Shown here: in pieces, positions 43,266 to 51,429 of the stretch
Position numbering within the stretch: the stretch's first letter is position 1
How the letters are laid out: every line of letters begins with the position of its first letter
NCBI GenBank assembly: GCA_013178275.1
Contig: JABLWZ010000011.1
Location: forward strand, 1-64,000
Direction: 5' to 3'
Length of the DNA stretch: 64,000 nucleotides
Source: Bacillota bacterium
Lineage (GTDB): Bacteria; Bacillota; Ch66; Ch109
Notes under the pieces: generated by a model
Database searches by the model: none
What the model was told of the DNA's origin: nothing
What the model saw: the letters and a program-made list of their open reading frames with translations, nothing else
Made by a program: the position numbers and the translations under genes

Positions 43266-44807
43266 CTAAAGGCCAAAAGACGGGTTCTTGATTTGTTGTA
43301 TATACGCACGGATTTCTTTTGCGGTAGCAGTGTTATCCAGAGATGTGTAAGCTTTTTCGCCGATGACGCTATTCAGGAAATCCCAAAAGGCCGCTGTCAT
43401 ATTGTTTTCATTCATGGCCAGGATAACGGGGGGGATGGAGGTTTTGGCCACGAGGGCCCCCACGTCCTCCTTCGCGTATACCATGTACCGGTCCTCGCTC
43501 ATGTCAGGCACCAGGCAGACGTGGAAATTTTCGTAGGTCTCCAGCAGGCATACGATATTTTCGAGGTGCATTATATACTCTTCTGCAGTGTAGTATGCAG
43601 GGGAACCGCCCAGCATATCCGAAAAGGTGACCCTCACGCCCCCGCCGGTCACGGCCGAAATGTCGGGAAGCTTGACGATATCGGTGACGCTGTTCGATTG
43701 CAGCAGATTTTTAAATTTTTCTATCCGCATCCGGTGATAATCGATCAGGCGGTTTTTCTGCTGGCTGCCGTACCGGTCGAGGATTTGGGAGGCAACAACC
43801 TCGGGCATGGTCAGGATGGATAGGGAGGCGGTTTTAATCAGGGTGTCTACCGGCTCGCTTTCAAATTCCATCAGCGTATTCATATAGGCCGCTTCATCTT
43901 TCGATGTAAAGATTCGCATTAACGGCCGGCATAAGCTGAGATATTGATTATACTCTTCTATAAAAGATTCCACGGCCTTCCGGTTCCGAAACAGTATATT
44001 CGCGGCTTGATCTACCATGTTTCCCACTGAGGAGGATATGACCGCGCCGGTCTTCGGGGCGATAAAGAGCGTCCGTTTGAAAATGCCGTCCCGTTTTTTG
44101 GGGTAGAAATAGGGCTCTATCGCGCCAGACATATAAAGCGGCATCCACTGGCTGATGGCTACGAGCATCTCATCCAGGTTCCGGCTGACGGTATGGATAA
44201 TTTTTATCCGGTTGCCGCGTGAAAGCGTCTGCGACATCAGGGACGCCCATTTTGCCGCGAACTCACGGTCCCCGGTCATCCAGTCGGTGGCCTCGTCGCT
44301 GAACAGCAGCAATGTCTGGGGCTCTTCGTGCTGAATCACCTCGGACAGGAAATAGATGACGGCCTGACGCTTTCCCTCGATACCGTAATAAACCGATATC
44401 TCCGTCTGCGGCCAATCGACTTCGGCGCTCTCCACACCCTCCGCGGGTACTTCTTTTTTAGCCTTAAAATTTGAAAACCCGTCCAGAAAGCTCTCCACGG
44501 TTTTCATGTCACGGGTTTTTTCTTGGATCAACCATTGAAATATAAGCTCGGTAAGCTGCTGGTTTTCCGGTAAAGGAAGACCGGTATTCAGCGCGCTGCT
44601 TAAGGACTTTTGCTGGTATTCCTCGCCGCAGTGCCTGGCGAAATAGGCGGCCATGCTTTTTAGGCTGGCTTCGTTTTTTGGCATGCTCCGCTGCCCCCGG
44701 CGAAGGCGGCTGATATGTGAAGCGTCCAGCGACGTGTAAAGGGAAAGCGCGCTGTTGGTGGTTTTCGTTATATTCATCAGGAAGTCGAGCTTTTCGCAGA
44801 ATCTCAT
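43266..44807 (-). CDS. Large HTH (XRE-like) regulator of unknown signal
   Basis: A roughly 513-residue protein. The first 60 residues hold an XRE-like helix-turn-helix (NSALSLYTSLDASHISRLRR, GQRSMPKNEASLKSMAAYFA). The remaining 450 residues are soluble, mixed alpha/beta and not recognised; they include QAVIYFLSEVIQHEEPQTLL and a C-terminal VPDMSEDRYMVYAKEDVGAL section. Three ATG codons lie in a row; the third (44807) has AGGGTGG at suitable distance. The ORF-track start at 44897 would add 28-30 unrelated residues. Divergent from the PH-like gene, whose promoter it may control. Confidence 0.7.
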   Translation of the reverse strand: MRFCEKLDFLMNITKTTNSALSLYTSLDASHISRLRRGQRSMPKNEASLKSMAAYFARHCGEEYQQKSLSSALNTGLPLPENQQLTELIFQWLIQEKTRDMKTVESFLDGFSNFKAKKEVPAEGVESAEVDWPQTEISVYYGIEGKRQAVIYFLSEVIQHEEPQTLLLFSDEATDWMTGDREFAAKWASLMSQTLSRGNRIKIIHTVSRNLDEMLVAISQWMPLYMSGAIEPYFYPKKRDGIFKRTLFIAPKTGAVISSSVGNMVDQAANILFRNRKAVESFIEEYNQYLSLCRPLMRIFTSKDEAAYMNTLMEFESEPVDTLIKTASLSILTMPEVVASQILDRYGSQQKNRLIDYHRMRIEKFKNLLQSNSVTDIVKLPDISAVTGGGVRVTFSDMLGGSPAYYTAEEYIMHLENIVCLLETYENFHVCLVPDMSEDRYMVYAKEDVGALVAKTSIPPVILAMNENNMTAAFWDFLNSVIGEKAYTSLDNTATAKEIRAYIQQIKNPSFGL

Positions 44808-44957
44808 CATCATCCACCCTGACTCGATTATATCAGAAGGGCTTTTGCAAAAACAAATATTTTGACACGTTTCGTGCCAGAGATTTGACACTGTCAAATC
44901 TCCGCAGCCTATTTATTTCAGGCGTTTCTTCTATATATAATCGAGTTTGAAGGCGAG

Positions 44958-45284
44958 GTGGCGGTTGTGGGTTATGAGATACGGCTCAAGACCGGTTTTT
45001 TCGAAACCAGGCGCTATCACCTGTCTGTAATCGAAGAACAATTGATACTGTCGCCGGTTGAAAACAGTGCGGAAGCAAAAATTATAATACCGAGTGATGA
45101 TATTCTGGAAATAATCCTCACCAAGAAAAGAATTCCGGAAATCAAGGTTCAGGCCCGGGACAAGAGTTACGACGGCGTTTTTACCGCTGGCACTGACTTT
45201 GATGAGGTGTGTGGGCTGCTGAAAAGATTAAAAAAAACGATTGTATATAAATATGCCATGAATCCCAAGGAAGTTCGCCCTTAA
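44958..45284 (+). CDS. Small PH-like domain protein
   Basis: A 108-residue (or 105 if GTG 44967 is used) soluble protein with a run of predicted beta strands (IRLKTGFFETRRYHLSVIEE, QLILSPVE, AKIIIPSDDILEIILT) and a closing helix (FDEVCGLLKRLKKTIVYKY). This is the layout of bacterial PH-like domains. No signal peptide or membrane helix. It is about 85 bases before the membrane LuxR gene and in the same direction. Function unknown; possibly a membrane-associated partner of that regulator. Confidence 0.55.
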   Translation: MAVVGYEIRLKTGFFETRRYHLSVIEEQLILSPVENSAEAKIIIPSDDILEIILTKKRIPEIKVQARDKSYDGVFTAGTDFDEVCGLLKRLKKTIVYKYAMNPKEVRP

Positions 45285-45370
45285 AGAAGATCATATTCGG
45301 CGGAGTCGTGCCGCTCTTTCGTACCGCAGAAAGACAGCGGCATATCCCAAATGGTAAATAGGGGGCGGTA

Positions 45371-46807
45371 TTGTTGGCGGGCGGAGAAAACAGCCGTTTT
45401 TCATACATACAGTTAGATGAGCGCAGGCTGTCCATTATTGTCTTTTCGTTATTTTTTGCCTGGCTGCTGGCCTTTCCCTTTGAGGGACAGGTCTTATACG
45501 CGCTTGCCGACAGAGTCCAGATCGATCCGCACGCCATGATCTTCGGTGCCATCGCCTCCCACGTCGTCGGTCTGTTCGGCTGCGGATTCCTGATCAAGAC
45601 CAGGCAGGCGGCCAAGCGGCTGATGCGGTTTTCCATGGTCTTCTGCATAGTAGGTACCGGCGTGTTCTTCTTTCACCCTTCCGTCCTCTGGAACATCGTC
45701 CTGATTGCCAGTTCCCTGCTGGCTTCAGGCTGCGTGGCGGCCTGGGGCTTTTTTTTAAGAAGCGGCACCCCACCCAACCAGCGGATAAAAACCGTAGCGG
45801 ACGGGCTTATCTTTTCCAATATTCTGATGATCCTGCTGAATATGACCGCCGTCCACCTGTCCCCCTATGCCGGGCTGGGCCTGTCAATGTTCTTGATAGG
45901 CGGTGCAATGCTGTTCGCGGCCCGGCTTCCCGCGGCTGTCCCGGCGGTACTCCCCGATCGGCCGAAGCAGCCGATCAGCATCGTCAAACCCCTGGTCTTT
46001 CTATGCCTGTTCATCACGGTCATCACCATCAATTCGGGACTGATGTACCAGGTCATCAATCCCGCTTTCGCTCACCTGGAATGGCTGACCAGCTGGTACT
46101 GGGCCATTCCCTATATCGTAGCTCTCTATATCATGAAGAACCTGCCGCGGAAAACCAACCGGACCTACATACTCTATGTGGCCATCGCCATGATCGGGTT
46201 TTCCTTTATCGGCTTCATGATCCTCGACCACTCAGCCGGCAGCTACCTAGTGGTCAATACCCTGATGCTGGGCGCCTGCGGTGTGTATGACCTGTTCTGG
46301 TGGAGCATACTCGGTGAAATGCTGGATTTCGATCAAAACCCGGCCAAGGTTCTCGGGGTGGGGCTTTCGGCCAACGTATTGGGTGTACTGATAGGCGGAC
46401 TGATCGGCAGCGCCATCGTCGCATCCGATCTACCGAACTACAACTCCTCGGTGCTTGCACTGGCGGTGGTCTGCGTCACCCTGACCATCCTTCCCCTGCT
46501 CCACCGGCACCTTTCCGCCCTGCTGACCGACCACGCTTACCTGACCGTCGTATCCGAGATGTCTCCGGCCGAACAGACCAGCATGGTCGACCGTATCGTG
46601 CTGGCCGGTCGGCTCACCGAACGTGAAAACGAGATCGCGGCCCTGCTCGTCAAGGGGAAGACCTACCGGATGATCGCCGGCGAGCTGCATTTGAGCGAGA
46701 ACACAGTGAAAACCCATATCAAGAACATCTATTCCAAATGCGGCATTCAAAGCCGGACGGAACTCATCAATCTCATGCTGGAACCGGAGAGTACCGGACA
46801 CAAATAA
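45371..46807 (+). CDS. Membrane-embedded LuxR-family regulator (MFS-like sensor)
   Basis: A 478-residue protein with about 12 membrane helices (residues 20-385; IIVFSLFFAWLLAFPFEGQV, PLVFLCLFITVITINSGLMY), resembling a transporter fold, followed by a cytoplasmic LuxR DNA-binding domain (LTERENEIAALLVKGKTYRM and NTVKTHIKNIYSKCG). Such one-component regulators sense a compound at the membrane and bind DNA directly. TTG start at 45371 (TTG 45374 possible) after AGGGGGCGG. It ends just before two terminators, and the GC-rich surface locus follows, which it could regulate. Confidence 0.87.
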   Translation: MLAGGENSRFSYIQLDERRLSIIVFSLFFAWLLAFPFEGQVLYALADRVQIDPHAMIFGAIASHVVGLFGCGFLIKTRQAAKRLMRFSMVFCIVGTGVFFFHPSVLWNIVLIASSLLASGCVAAWGFFLRSGTPPNQRIKTVADGLIFSNILMILLNMTAVHLSPYAGLGLSMFLIGGAMLFAARLPAAVPAVLPDRPKQPISIVKPLVFLCLFITVITINSGLMYQVINPAFAHLEWLTSWYWAIPYIVALYIMKNLPRKTNRTYILYVAIAMIGFSFIGFMILDHSAGSYLVVNTLMLGACGVYDLFWWSILGEMLDFDQNPAKVLGVGLSANVLGVLIGGLIGSAIVASDLPNYNSSVLALAVVCVTLTILPLLHRHLSALLTDHAYLTVVSEMSPAEQTSMVDRIVLAGRLTERENEIAALLVKGKTYRMIAGELHLSENTVKTHIKNIYSKCGIQSRTELINLMLEPESTGHK

Positions 46808-46840
46808 CCGGATGCGTTGATAATCAGGCGTTTCAGAAGC

Positions 46841-46872
46841 CCCCTCACCCAAAAGGGTGAGGGGATTTTTTA
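46841..46872 (+). terminator. Terminator after membrane LuxR gene
   Basis: CCCCTCACCC, loop AAAA, GGGTGAGGGG, then ATTTTTT. Confidence 0.88.
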
Positions 46873-46878
46873 CGCAAA

Positions 46879-46903
46879 TCACCCGGTCCGGGTGACGATT
46901 TTT
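46879..46903 (+). terminator. Second terminator-like hairpin
   Basis: TCACCC-GGTCC-GGGTGA followed by CGATTTTTAA, directly after the first terminator. Confidence 0.55.
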
Positions 46904-47034
46904 AAGCAAAAATCCGCTACCCTGATACCGGAACCTTGCCGGAAAGAGCGAGGATGCTCGACAACTGGAGCGTGGTTCTGGAAAAGGGCACCGGCACCGT
47001 GAAAGAATCAAGGAAGGTTTTAAGGAGGGTTTTT

Positions 47035-47598
47035 ATGAAAAAAGTTAAACTCCTCGTAATCATACTCCTCATCCTGGCGGCAGCCGGTTCCCTGTCCGCC
47101 TGTTCCGACACCGGCGAAAAACTCCCCACCCTGGAGGGACTTCTGGAATCCGACCGCAAAGAGGTCAACCTGGCCGGCACCTGGAGCGGCACCATCCTGA
47201 TCGAGCGGGTGTTAGAGGAGATACCCGACAAGGTAAAGAGCGACAACCCCGAAGAATGTGAGGGGATCGACATCGCCGCCGCACTCAAGACATTGAAGGG
47301 CAAGAACCTGGGGCTCAAAATGGTCGTGGCGGAAAAGAAAGACCCCCAGGAGCCCTGGAGGGCCGTGATCACCACCACCAATCCTGAAGGCAAGACCGGG
47401 GACCCGGTCTCGGTCATACTCAACTACGACAGCCCAGACGTCTACTTCGAGACAGAAAAGGAAGGAGCCAAGGCCCGTTTTGACGGCAAGCTGAAGCGTG
47501 GCCAGATCGCCGGGCCCTGGAACGTAACCTGGAACGACGAGGAGTATGGTGTGATTGAGCTGATGGGCGGCACCTGGCAGGTCACCCAGCAGAATTAA
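47035..47598 (+). CDS. Lipoprotein of unknown function
   Basis: A 187-residue lipoprotein. The signal peptide (LLVIILLILAAAGSLSAC) has a good LSAC lipobox with Cys23. The mature part starts acidic and contains a beta-rich domain opening LAGTWSGTILIERVL and closing GPWNVTWNDEEYGVIELMGG, reminiscent of small lipocalin-like or repeat beta domains; a similar opening (FTGTYRVNLDVY) occurs in the secreted protein at 51426. TAAGGAGG lies before ATG 47035; the ORF-track start (46936) is well upstream. It is followed within 95 bases by an Lgt paralogue and may be the first gene of the surface locus. Confidence 0.75.
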   Translation: MKKVKLLVIILLILAAAGSLSACSDTGEKLPTLEGLLESDRKEVNLAGTWSGTILIERVLEEIPDKVKSDNPEECEGIDIAAALKTLKGKNLGLKMVVAEKKDPQEPWRAVITTTNPEGKTGDPVSVILNYDSPDVYFETEKEGAKARFDGKLKRGQIAGPWNVTWNDEEYGVIELMGGTWQVTQQN

Positions 47599-47690
47599 AC
47601 GACCGCATTATCCCGTCAGCGCTCCGGACCTGGGGGCTGACCGGGGCGGGCGCCCAATTTTTCAACTTCCAGCAGGATAGAGGTGAAACC

Positions 47691-48587
47691 ATGCAGCCGG
47701 TCCTGTGGCGCTTCGGCGGCATCACGCTAAACTCTTACCCGATGTTCCTGGCGCTGGCGGGCCTGACCCTGGTCGTTCTCGCCAGCCTCCTGGCCTCCCG
47801 CCGGGGTATACCCTATCGCCGCAGCCTCCCCATCCTGCTGCTGATGGGCCTGGCGGCCCTGGTGGGGGCCCGGCTGCTGAACTACCTGGTCCGGCCCGAA
47901 CTCTACGCTGAACCATACCGGCTTTACGGCCTCCAGGCTTACGGCTTCTCCCTTTACGGAGGGTTGGTGCTGGCGGTGCTGGCGGGAGGCGCCGTCTGCC
48001 TCCTCGCCGGAGTCAGCATCCCCGGCCTGGCCGACGCCACCGCGCCCGGCCTGGGCCTTTCCATCGCCATCATGCGGGTGGGGTGCTTCCTGGCCGGCTG
48101 CTGCTTCGGAAATCCCACCGAACTCCCCTGGGGGGTAGTCTTTCCCATGTTCAGCCTGCCCCACCGGGCCCAGATCAGGGATGGCGAAATCAATATTTTC
48201 GGGGCCCCGGACCCGGTGCACCCGACCCAGCTCTACGAGCTGCTGGCTGCCCTATGCTGCGGCGCCGTCGCCTACCTGGTCCTGAAAAGCAGAAAAGCGG
48301 CCCCGGGGACAGCGTTCGCGGCCTTTTTCCTGCTTTTTTCCGCCTTCCGCTGGTTTGACCTGGGCCTTCGCTACCAGATTTCCTCCAGCCTGACGCCCTG
48401 GTTTTACCCGGCCTTATACGGGACCATCTGCTTCCTGGCCGCATTTTATATAATCCGTTTCAATTTCCGGAGGTGGTCCTTCCAGGTTGAGGAACTAGCC
48501 CCGGTGTCAGTTAAAGGCGCCCTTTTGAACGAGGGATTCCACGGTAAATGGCATGTTAATCCCCAGGAGAGGGGGGTCTGGGATTGA
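47691..48587 (+). CDS. Prolipoprotein diacylglyceryl transferase paralogue (Lgt-like)
   Basis: A 298-residue, roughly seven-helix membrane protein of the Lgt family, which attaches diacylglycerol from phosphatidylglycerol to the lipobox Cys. Visible are a YGFSLYGGLVLAV helix, an Lgt-type signature in degenerate form (IMRVGCFLAGCCFGNPTELP) and HPTQLYELLAALCCGAV. Several Cys residues replace the usual GRxGNFxN residues, so it is a divergent member and perhaps specialised for the lipoproteins of this locus. A tail of about 45 soluble residues is extra. Stop overlaps the next start by four bases. Confidence 0.85.
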   Translation: MQPVLWRFGGITLNSYPMFLALAGLTLVVLASLLASRRGIPYRRSLPILLLMGLAALVGARLLNYLVRPELYAEPYRLYGLQAYGFSLYGGLVLAVLAGGAVCLLAGVSIPGLADATAPGLGLSIAIMRVGCFLAGCCFGNPTELPWGVVFPMFSLPHRAQIRDGEINIFGAPDPVHPTQLYELLAALCCGAVAYLVLKSRKAAPGTAFAAFFLLFSAFRWFDLGLRYQISSSLTPWFYPALYGTICFLAAFYIIRFNFRRWSFQVEELAPVSVKGALLNEGFHGKWHVNPQERGVWD

Positions 48588-49114
48588 AAGAGATCAGGCA
48601 GAGGGCGCGCCTGCTGATGGCGGCGACCGGCATAGGCGTCACGGCATCCACTTTTATGCTGCTTCAGGATAGAGGTATCCTTATGCTTCAACCTAAAACG
48701 TTTCTGGCCTTTGCGATACCGGCCACTATGCTGTCAGCTGCCCTGGCGATATTGGAATATAAAAAGTTGAAAACTGCGGAACTGATTGTTGAAAACCAGA
48801 TCCTGTATATCCAGCCCGCTGTCATCGACGCCGGCGTCCGCGGCAAGGGCAGCGCGTCATCTGACGGGGATATAGAAGTCTTCATTTCCGGTTTCGGCAT
48901 CCTGCTGGATTCCAAGGTCATTAAATTTAACCAGGACGGGGTTTATCTGAAAGACGTGGAAATCGGACGCGAATACATGTGCCTCACCTACGGCACGAAT
49001 ACGAGCACCCGAAAAACCCGAATCCTGCACGCAGCGATGGACAGCCGGGAGGTGCAGGACATCGTGGAAAAATTCCGCTTTGAGACCGGCGTTGTTCCCG
49101 TGGTAACCGATTGA
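48584..49114 (+). CDS. Two-helix membrane protein with PH-like domain
   Basis: A 176-residue protein with two N-terminal membrane segments (LLMAATGIGVTASTFMLLQ, FLAFAIPATMLSAALAILEY), then a beta-rich soluble domain (AELIVENQILYIQPAVI ... DIEVFISGFGILLDSKVIKF) and a final helix (REVQDIVEKFRFETG), a layout like bacterial membrane PH-domain proteins. TTG start in a four-base overlap with the Lgt-like gene, with GAGGGGGG upstream. Not recognised beyond this. Confidence 0.65.
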   Translation: MKEIRQRARLLMAATGIGVTASTFMLLQDRGILMLQPKTFLAFAIPATMLSAALAILEYKKLKTAELIVENQILYIQPAVIDAGVRGKGSASSDGDIEVFISGFGILLDSKVIKFNQDGVYLKDVEIGREYMCLTYGTNTSTRKTRILHAAMDSREVQDIVEKFRFETGVVPVVTD

Positions 49115-49134
49115 TCTACCGGGAGAGGGTTTTT

Positions 49135-49806
49135 ATGGATTGTCAGAATTGCGGAGAGGCTCTGCAGGAGGGCGACAGCTTCTGCAGCTCCTGCGGCAGC
49201 GGACAAAAGCAGGCCGCGCGGAGCGGGTCCGGCCTGGTCGGTTTTTCCTCCAAAATCAACGACCCGGCCTTTACCCGTTATACCAAACACGCCAATCTCT
49301 ATGCGCTCATTTTTTCCGGTTTTTTAGCCGCTGCCGCTATCATAGGCTTTTTCATCTACGGGGAAACCAGCTCGGAAATGGACAATCCAGAGGCGCTGTA
49401 TATCGGGATGGGGATAGGCGGTATGTTCCTGGCCATCGCGCTGTTCCAGGTCATCGGCCGAAAAAGGAGCAAGACCTGGGACGGGACGGTGGTGGACAAA
49501 CAGATTAACCAAAGGCGGCGCCGAAAAAGGACTGGCGATGGCAGCTACTACTGGGAAGACTACCTGGACTTTGTCGTCGTGATAGAGGACGGGCGCGGGA
49601 AGAAGCACGAGATATCGGCAGAGGACGACGACACGCTGTACAACTACTATCGGATCGGAGACCGGGTACGGCATCACGGAGGGCTGAACTCCTATGAAAA
49701 GTATAACAAATCGAGGGACAGCATCATCTTCTGCAGCGCCTGCGCCAGCCTATGCGACATCAATGACGATGTGTGCTTCCGCTGCAAGTGCCCGCTGCTG
49801 AAATGA
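49135..49806 (+). CDS. Zinc-ribbon membrane protein (two ribbons)
   Basis: A 223-residue protein. An N-terminal zinc ribbon (CQNCGEALQEGDSFCSSCGS) is followed by two membrane helices (residues about 55-115; LYALIFSGFLAAAAIIGFFI), a beta-rich soluble domain with a basic loop (NQRRRRKRTGDG, YLDFVVVIEDGRG) and a C-terminal second ribbon (CSACASLCDINDDVCFRCKC). ATG 49135 has GGGAGAGGG upstream; the ORF-track start is 24 bases earlier. Such zinc-ribbon membrane proteins are common but rarely assigned. In series with other membrane proteins of the surface locus. Confidence 0.7.
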   Translation: MDCQNCGEALQEGDSFCSSCGSGQKQAARSGSGLVGFSSKINDPAFTRYTKHANLYALIFSGFLAAAAIIGFFIYGETSSEMDNPEALYIGMGIGGMFLAIALFQVIGRKRSKTWDGTVVDKQINQRRRRKRTGDGSYYWEDYLDFVVVIEDGRGKKHEISAEDDDTLYNYYRIGDRVRHHGGLNSYEKYNKSRDSIIFCSACASLCDINDDVCFRCKCPLLK

Positions 49807-49825
49807 CGTAAAAGGAGATGCACCA

Positions 49826-50224
49826 ATGTTTTGTGAAACCTGCGGCGAAAAATTACTCGGAGCATCCAGCTTCTGCGTGGGCTGCGGCTCAAAAATCGGG
49901 TCGCCCGGACCCGTCGCACACCAGGCGGCCGCCCAGGAGACGCTTCCCCCAGTTTCCATGCGGCACTCGTCTCATACCTGGACGCCTCCAGTGGGATTAC
50001 ACGACGCCCGGGAAAGAGAGCCGCTGACCACGGGACAGTATCTGCTCATGTTCCTGCTTTTGAGCCTTCCGCTGCTGAACCTCGTGCTGCTGTTCAAATG
50101 GAGCTTCTGGCCCGGCGGCAATATCAACCGGCGCAACTTCGCGCGGGCATCCCTGGTAGTCTTCCTCATCATGTTCGGCTTCTACATCCTCGTGTACAGA
50201 TACATGGCTGGAGAGTTTCATTGA
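49826..50224 (+). CDS. Small zinc-ribbon membrane protein
   Basis: A 132-residue protein with an N-terminal zinc ribbon (FCETCGEKLLGASSFCVGCG), a proline/histidine-rich linker and two membrane helices (YLLMFLLLSLPLLNLVLLFK, ASLVVFLIMFGFYILVYRYM) separated by a short WSFWPGGNINRRNFARA loop. AAAGGAG precedes the ATG, 19 bases after the previous gene. Probably works with the preceding ribbon protein; function unknown. Confidence 0.7.
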   Translation: MFCETCGEKLLGASSFCVGCGSKIGSPGPVAHQAAAQETLPPVSMRHSSHTWTPPVGLHDAREREPLTTGQYLLMFLLLSLPLLNLVLLFKWSFWPGGNINRRNFARASLVVFLIMFGFYILVYRYMAGEFH

Positions 50225-50305
50225 TGGTTTTTAACGATGGCCCGGCGCAGGCGGCCGGGCGTAAACGGGCAGATTCTAAATCTCAAGCGCAAAGGAGGTT
50301 AGGCA

Positions 50306-50860
50306 GTGGAAAACACAAGGCAATCCCTGTTTCGAACGATTTTCGGCATGATGATCAACCCATCGGGCACGCTGAAAAACGCCCTGCTCAGCACCAAGTG
50401 GTATTATTCCGCGGCCATCTCGGCCATTGCCTTCGGTTTATTTTTCGGGCAGACCGGGCTGGACCTGTACAAAACCGGACAAAAAGGAGTCGGTTTCGTA
50501 CTGCTCTCCGGGGCTGCCGGCCTGCTGTACGGCCTGCTGGTCATTCCTCTGCTCGGCGTTATCATCTGGAGCCTATTAAAACTGTCCCATTCTAAGCAGG
50601 ACGTCACCGAAACCATAGCCTCCTTCTGCCTGAGCTACAGCGGCGCACTGGTTTACGGGACGCTGGGGATAATCTTTTCCCTGGCGCTGGGGTGGAAAAC
50701 CGCGGTGGTTTTTGGGGTCACCGGCGTTCTATGGGCCACCGGCCCCATGATTGTCGCCGTACGGGAACTGACCGGGGGGAAAAACGCCTTCAGCATTCCC
50801 ATTGCCACGGTGGTCGGCGTAATAGTGCTCGTTTCCTGGTCATGGATCGGGAAGGTATAA
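50306..50860 (+). CDS. Yip1-like membrane protein, module copy 1
   Basis: A 184-residue integral membrane protein with about five helices, beginning with a cytoplasmic FGMMINPSGTLKNAL segment as in Yip1-domain proteins. Clear paralogue of the protein at 56764: shared MMINP, FFxQTGLD and FSLALGWKTAVxFGVTGVLW. GTG start with a perfect AAAGGAGG seven bases upstream. Its end overlaps the next gene. First gene of a three-gene module (Yip1-like, four-helix protein, secreted protein) that occurs twice in this locus. Confidence 0.75.
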   Translation: MENTRQSLFRTIFGMMINPSGTLKNALLSTKWYYSAAISAIAFGLFFGQTGLDLYKTGQKGVGFVLLSGAAGLLYGLLVIPLLGVIIWSLLKLSHSKQDVTETIASFCLSYSGALVYGTLGIIFSLALGWKTAVVFGVTGVLWATGPMIVAVRELTGGKNAFSIPIATVVGVIVLVSWSWIGKV

Positions 50861-51429
50861 GGGGGTGGATAGAATTGGAGGAAAATACCGGTAAGGGACA
50901 GGGCTGGAGGAACCTGGTGAGGTGGTTGTGTTTTATAGCTTTTGGCGTCAGCGTTTTTTCCGATCCCCTGGACCGGCTGAACATCTACAGTATTGCGTTC
51001 GGCGCTGTCGCGGGGCTGCTGTTCGGCTGGCTCTTCAGGATATTTCTGCGTACCTTTTTGGGTATGTTCGACAGAGCGTTCAAGAAGCAGCACGGGAAAT
51101 ACGCCATACGGCTGGCGGTTGACCGGGGCATGCTGTTTTTGGTTCCCTTTGCGGTCATGCTGCTGGTCGCCAACTATTATTTAAACTGGTCCATGACCAT
51201 CGGGTTTATCTCGGCGGGTATTCTGATGGCGGGAACGGCGGCGGCCATCGAAATGGGAAAAATCAAGGAAAAACCGGAGTTAAGAAACACCCTGGCCGCT
51301 TCCGCCGTGTCCTTTTTGTTCTCACTGCTCTGGATTCTCTCCTATCAGGCTCTGGCCCAGGCGCCGTCTTTTATAGAAGGCGGTATAAACCTGATTCATT
51401 CTATCTCTTTGGGAGGAGGCGGCTTATGA
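50842..51429 (+). CDS. Four-to-five-helix membrane protein, module copy 1
   Basis: A roughly 195-residue integral membrane protein. After a short polar N-terminus come helices around WLCFIAFGVSVFSD, YSIAFGAVAGLLFGWLFRIF, GMLFLVPFAVMLLVANYYLN and AASAVSFLFSLLWILSY. Paralogue of the protein at 57374 (GMLFxxPFxV, LNW, then FxSAxIM). The start is uncertain: ATG 50842 overlaps the preceding gene, TTG 50875 has GGGGG upstream; the ORF-track start at 50692 is a shadow extension. Its stop overlaps the next ATG (ATGA), so translation is coupled to the secreted protein. Confidence 0.7.
   Translation: MDREGIRGWIELEENTGKGQGWRNLVRWLCFIAFGVSVFSDPLDRLNIYSIAFGAVAGLLFGWLFRIFLRTFLGMFDRAFKKQHGKYAIRLAVDRGMLFLVPFAVMLLVANYYLNWSMTIGFISAGILMAGTAAAIEMGKIKEKPELRNTLAASAVSFLFSLLWILSYQALAQAPSFIEGGINLIHSISLGGGGL

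Noticed and set aside
47705-48444. Several high-GC ORFs in other frames of the Lgt-like gene
   Set aside because: Pro/Gly/Arg-rich translations typical of out-of-frame GC-rich DNA; the Lgt frame has membrane helices and family motifs.
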